DNA of 64,000 nt from Thiodubiliella sp900128405 (GTDB lineage Bacteria > Pseudomonadota > Gammaproteobacteria > PS1 > Pseudothioglobaceae), in contig OY821614.1 of the NCBI GenBank assembly GCA_963682085.1, forward strand, positions 806,001-870,000, given 5' to 3'. Positions 61,769 through 64,000 of the stretch are shown piece after piece. Both the position numbers and the translations under genes were made by a program. Each line of letters begins with the position of its first letter. Position 1 is the stretch's first letter. Under the pieces are notes generated by a model. That model made no database searches. It was not told the DNA's origin and saw only the letters and a list, made by a program, of their open reading frames with translations.

Positions 61769-61937
61769 GAGGCCTTTGTGTAAATATGGATAATAAACAA
61801 AATTTAATTTTTGCCAAATTGGTAATTTCCTTAAACTCTGTTCTAGTAAGACTGAGGCTAAGTTTAAAAAATTGCCAAGTGAATGGCAAGTGAATTTTTG
61901 ATGGCTATTCATATTTTTTATGGATGCGAAAAAGTCA
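61769..61937. mobile_element. MITE-like element at the gspM/gspN junction
   Basis: The left end GAGGCCTTTGTGTAAATATGG and the central TTAAACTCTGTTCTAG...AAGTTTAAAA core are clear. The right end has drifted (GGATGCGAAAAAGTC) and overlaps the last codons of gspM (61918-61937). No target duplication can be read because both edges are coding or translation signals. Confidence 0.65.
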
Positions 61938-62352
61938 TTGTCGCATCAACTACACCGTTATCTTTATACTTAATATCTGCATTAATAACAACAATGCCAT
62001 ATTTACTTTTAAGTGCACTCAATCCTTCTAATAACTTAAAAAATGGTATTTTTGACCCAGTAAATACAATCTGTTTACCTTTGTCAGTGCGAATCTTTTT
62101 ACTCTGAATTGCCCGATAAGTTTTACGAATAATATTTTTAGCTTTTGCTGTAGATAAGGTTGGAAAAATCACAGAACTTTGTAATATTTTTAATGAATTC
62201 GACAAGGTACGCTCTTCAATAAGTTGCTGGCTCAGTGCATTGTTTTTGCTATTAAGAAGGGTTATGCTTAGCACAAATAACAAAAACACCAGTGCAGCGC
62301 CTAAAACCAAAAAGTTTGCTTTCTTTTTATTAGATAAGTTATGCCAGTTCAT
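61918..62352 (-). CDS. gspM: Type II secretion protein GspM
   Basis: 144 residues. One inner-membrane helix (about 13-33: FLVLGAALVFLLFVLSITLL) and a periplasmic ferredoxin-like domain, as in GspM. It partners GspL. It overlaps gspL by 4 bp. The final codons (TFSHP and stop) are spelled by MITE-like sequence, suggesting the original C-terminus was replaced. Confidence 0.85.
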   Translation of the reverse strand: MNWHNLSNKKKANFLVLGAALVFLLFVLSITLLNSKNNALSQQLIEERTLSNSLKILQSSVIFPTLSTAKAKNIIRKTYRAIQSKKIRTDKGKQIVFTGSKIPFFKLLEGLSALKSKYGIVVINADIKYKDNGVVDATMTFSHP

Positions 62353-63215
62353 GGTTTTAATGTAAGGGTTTGTTGGTTAAATTTAAGGTGCTTAACGACC
62401 TTTTTAGACTTAGTTTTTAATTTAAGTTTAGTCAATAAATCGTGGCTCGTTCGGGTTTTGTTATTATTCACCTGAATTAATTTTTGTTTAACTTGAACAG
62501 GCAAATCAACAATGCGCTTAACTTTGGGAAAAAGTTTTTTAAAGACATTTTGGTTAGCATTGCGTTGCTTTTGAACCTTCTCAGTCAAATAATAATTATC
62601 TATCGTCAAATGGACGGGTAGCAACACTGCCAATAGTAAAATAATTGCAATACCAATACGCCATTGTTGTAGCGATTTTTTCCAATTCTTTAGCCAATCT
62701 ATTTCCAGTAAATTAATTTGTTGACTGTGCTTAATATCTGGCGCTGCACCAATTAACTGATATTCATCTGTCAACGACTCGTCAAATATGACCTTGTCCA
62801 TTCTACCGCCTAAAAACTCGCCAAAACGAAACAACACACCTTGCTCATCTTCAATATAATGCATTTTTTCTTTGTCATTGGGTAGCAACATAAAATCAAC
62901 CACACAACGCTCAACGCTCAATTGAACTTGCTCAATTTTTTCTTGAAGTTCACTTATGATTTGCTTACCCATTACAATCACCTCGTAATATTGGGTATTT
63001 GCAATTTTTTTCACAAAGAAATCCAAATCTTCAATGTCGTCCAATAAGGTATCTTCCAACAAAAAAGGAATGGCTTTTTTTGCCTTAGCAAGGCTCATTT
63101 TAGGTAATTCAACCTGATGTGTTGACACTAAGTTTGAATCAATCGCAATCAGATAGTGCTCATCAGACGATAATTCGTCAAATACGCTAGATTCGTTATA
63201 GTAAATAATATTCAT
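62349..63215 (-). CDS. gspL: Type II secretion protein GspL
   Basis: 288 residues. A cytoplasmic actin-like domain (AKKAIPFLLEDTLLDDIEDLDFF at about 45-67, quoted in part: IPFLLEDTLLDD) precedes one membrane helix (about 188-206: GIAIILLLAVLLPVHLTI) and a short periplasmic part. It recruits GspE. The gene lies upstream of gspM-gspN and over 13 kb from gspC, an unusual position since gspL normally follows gspK. Confidence 0.88.
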   Translation of the reverse strand: MNIIYYNESSVFDELSSDEHYLIAIDSNLVSTHQVELPKMSLAKAKKAIPFLLEDTLLDDIEDLDFFVKKIANTQYYEVIVMGKQIISELQEKIEQVQLSVERCVVDFMLLPNDKEKMHYIEDEQGVLFRFGEFLGGRMDKVIFDESLTDEYQLIGAAPDIKHSQQINLLEIDWLKNWKKSLQQWRIGIAIILLLAVLLPVHLTIDNYYLTEKVQKQRNANQNVFKKLFPKVKRIVDLPVQVKQKLIQVNNNKTRTSHDLLTKLKLKTKSKKVVKHLKFNQQTLTLKP

Positions 63216-63230
63216 TAAGATGCTATTTTA

Positions 63231-63379
63231 AAGACTTTTGCGTAAATAGGGGTGATTAACAAAATTCATTTTTTTTCAACTTAGTAAATTTTTTTAAACC
63301 TTGCTCTAAAGCTAAATTTAAAAAATTATCAAATGAGTAAAAAGCAGATTCTTGATGATTCATATTTATATTAGTCCTC
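63231..63379. mobile_element. MITE-like element, decayed, with 5-bp target duplication
   Basis: AAGACTTTTGCGTAAATAGGGGTGATTA ... TTGATGATTCATATTTATATTAGTCCTC keeps the family order. The flanks TTTTA (63226-63230 and 63380-63384) are identical. It lies 15 bp upstream of the gspL start and so is part of its leader. Confidence 0.75.
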
Positions 63380-63410
63380 TTTTAAAGTTTTGTATTATTA
63401 TAGAAGGATT

Positions 63411-63488
63411 AAAGGTCTTCGTATAAATAAAAACAACCGTTTTAACGATTAAATATTGTGAGACCTTTGTATAAATTTTGCCAATCAT
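63411..63488. mobile_element. Two MITE end fragments facing each other
   Basis: AAAGGTCTTCGTATAAATA (63411-63429) and GAGACCTTTGTATAAATTTTGCCAATCAT (start 63460) are both family ends. Between them lies a short palindrome (CGTTTTAACG). This looks like wreckage of nested insertions. Confidence 0.5.
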
Positions 63489-63515
63489 ATTTTATAAAAA
63501 AACCTTATTCTATTA

Positions 63516-63589
63516 GAGGCCTTTGCATAAATATGGATGATTAGCAGAATTCAATTTTTGATGATTATTCATATTTATGCAAAGGTCTC
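63516..63589. mobile_element. Minimal MITE-like element, 74 bp
   Basis: GAGGCCTTTGCATAAATATGG ... TATTTATGCAAAGGTCTC encloses only GATTAGCAGAATTCAATTTTTGATGATTA. It is the shortest copy and appears to derive from a longer one by deletion between ATTTTTG repeats. Flanks TATTA and TATCT match only partly. Confidence 0.8.
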
Positions 63590-63621
63590 TATCTAATTCA
63601 ATCTGCTGTTTTTTAACAGAC

Positions 63622-63652
63622 AAAAAAATAGCACTCAAAAAGAGTGCTATTT
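63622..63652 (-). terminator. Terminator of the hupB-tRNA transcript
   Basis: The stem AAATAGCACTC/GAGTGCTATTT has a short A-rich loop and, on the minus strand, a run of seven T. It lies 5 bp beyond the CCA end of tRNA-Asp and marks the border of the housekeeping cluster. Confidence 0.8.
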
Positions 63653-63657
63653 AAAAA

Positions 63658-63734
<77 letters not shown>

Positions 63735-63740
63735 ATTTTT

Positions 63741-63816
63741 TGGTGGGCGCTACAAGACTTGAACTTGTGACCCTCGCCTTGTAAGGGCGATGCTCTACCA
63801 ACTGAGCTAAGCGCCC
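63741..63816 (-). tRNA. tRNA-Val (anticodon TAC)
   Basis: 76 nt. Acceptor GGGCGCT/AGCGCCC, D arm TAGCTCAGTTGGTAGAGC, anticodon loop CTTACAA with TAC, T loop GTTCAAGTC, encoded CCA. Confidence 0.95.
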
Positions 63817-63870
63817 AAAAAACATATTCAATGCTTAATTAAGCACCGAGGTATTATACGCAATAAAAAA

Positions 63871-64000
63871 TTAATTTACTGCCTCTTTCAATGTTTTTCC
63901 TGCTTTAAATGCTGGAACTTTAGATGCCTTGATTTGAATCGTTGCACCTGTTTGCGGGTTACGACCTGTGCGTGCTGCACGGTCTCTTACTAAAAAATTA
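63871..64000 (-). CDS. hupB: DNA-binding protein HU, C-terminal part (5' end outside window)
   Basis: The visible 42 residues read NFLVRDRAARTGRNPQTG and then ATIQIKASKVPAFKAGKTLKEAVN, the arm and C-terminal helix of an HU protein. RNPQTGATIQI is HU rather than IHF wording. Position before tRNA-Val/tRNA-Asp and, beyond the island, ppiD supports hupB. The start is outside the window. Confidence 0.9.
   Translation of the reverse strand, partial: NFLVRDRAARTGRNPQTGATIQIKASKVPAFKAGKTLKEAVN

Overview
The window is AT-rich chromosomal DNA from a gammaproteobacterium. Three gene neighbourhoods typical of that class support this: cmk-rpsA-ihfB; thrS-infC-rpmI-rplT-pheS-pheT-ihfA; and hupB / ppiD / fabI. 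The AT-rich genome, small repeats and large surface proteins recall the SUP05/Thioglobus relatives, including thiotrophic symbionts of bathymodioline mussels. No gene here proves that, so the placement is inference.

Layout. 1-9.2 kb holds housekeeping genes, nearly all on the minus strand: the rsgA 3' end, a rhodanese/metallo-beta-lactamase protein, a methyltransferase, slyD, tRNA-Lys, ihfB-rpsA-cmk, a MazG-like protein, lysS, a TPR protein, yjbQ and ccmH. 9.3-11.7 kb has a Uup-type ABC-F gene overlapping a HAD phosphatase gene. 11.9-19.9 kb holds two paralogous cadherin-repeat surface proteins with almost identical C-terminal thirds, the same Cys-containing sorting-type tail and the same terminator. 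19.9-20.7 kb is repeat-rich. 20.7-29.0 kb has an EamA transporter, an unknown gene and the thrS-to-ihfA operon. 29.1-30.95 kb is a small accessory block of four short genes separated by integron attC-like sequences and REP-like palindromes. 31.0-39.8 kb returns to housekeeping genes (recJ, thiO, an EamA transporter, lspA, an MFS carrier, fabI, ppiD).

39.9-63.6 kb is the most interesting part. A complete type II secretion system (gspC-N) lies between ppiD and the tRNA-Asp/tRNA-Val/hupB cluster, where hupB, ppiD and fabI are normally close neighbours. It is split into gspL-M-N and gspC-D-E-F / G-H-I-J-K. Between the two halves lie two likely cargo genes: a 2475-residue lipoprotein chitinase with a GH18 domain and a GH19-like domain, and a thermolysin-type (M4) lipoprotein protease whose inhibitory propeptide domain is a separate overlapping gene. 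A retropepsin-like protein sits inside the gsp operon.

A family of short palindromic elements (MITE-like, ends GAGACCTTTGCATAAATA) runs through the window. Several copies have 5-bp target duplications and they concentrate in the secretion island. Several sit exactly at gene ends: they appear to supply the ribosome-binding site of gspN and of an EamA transporter gene, the last codons of gspM and part of the stop codon of gspK. No transposase, integrase or CRISPR array is present.
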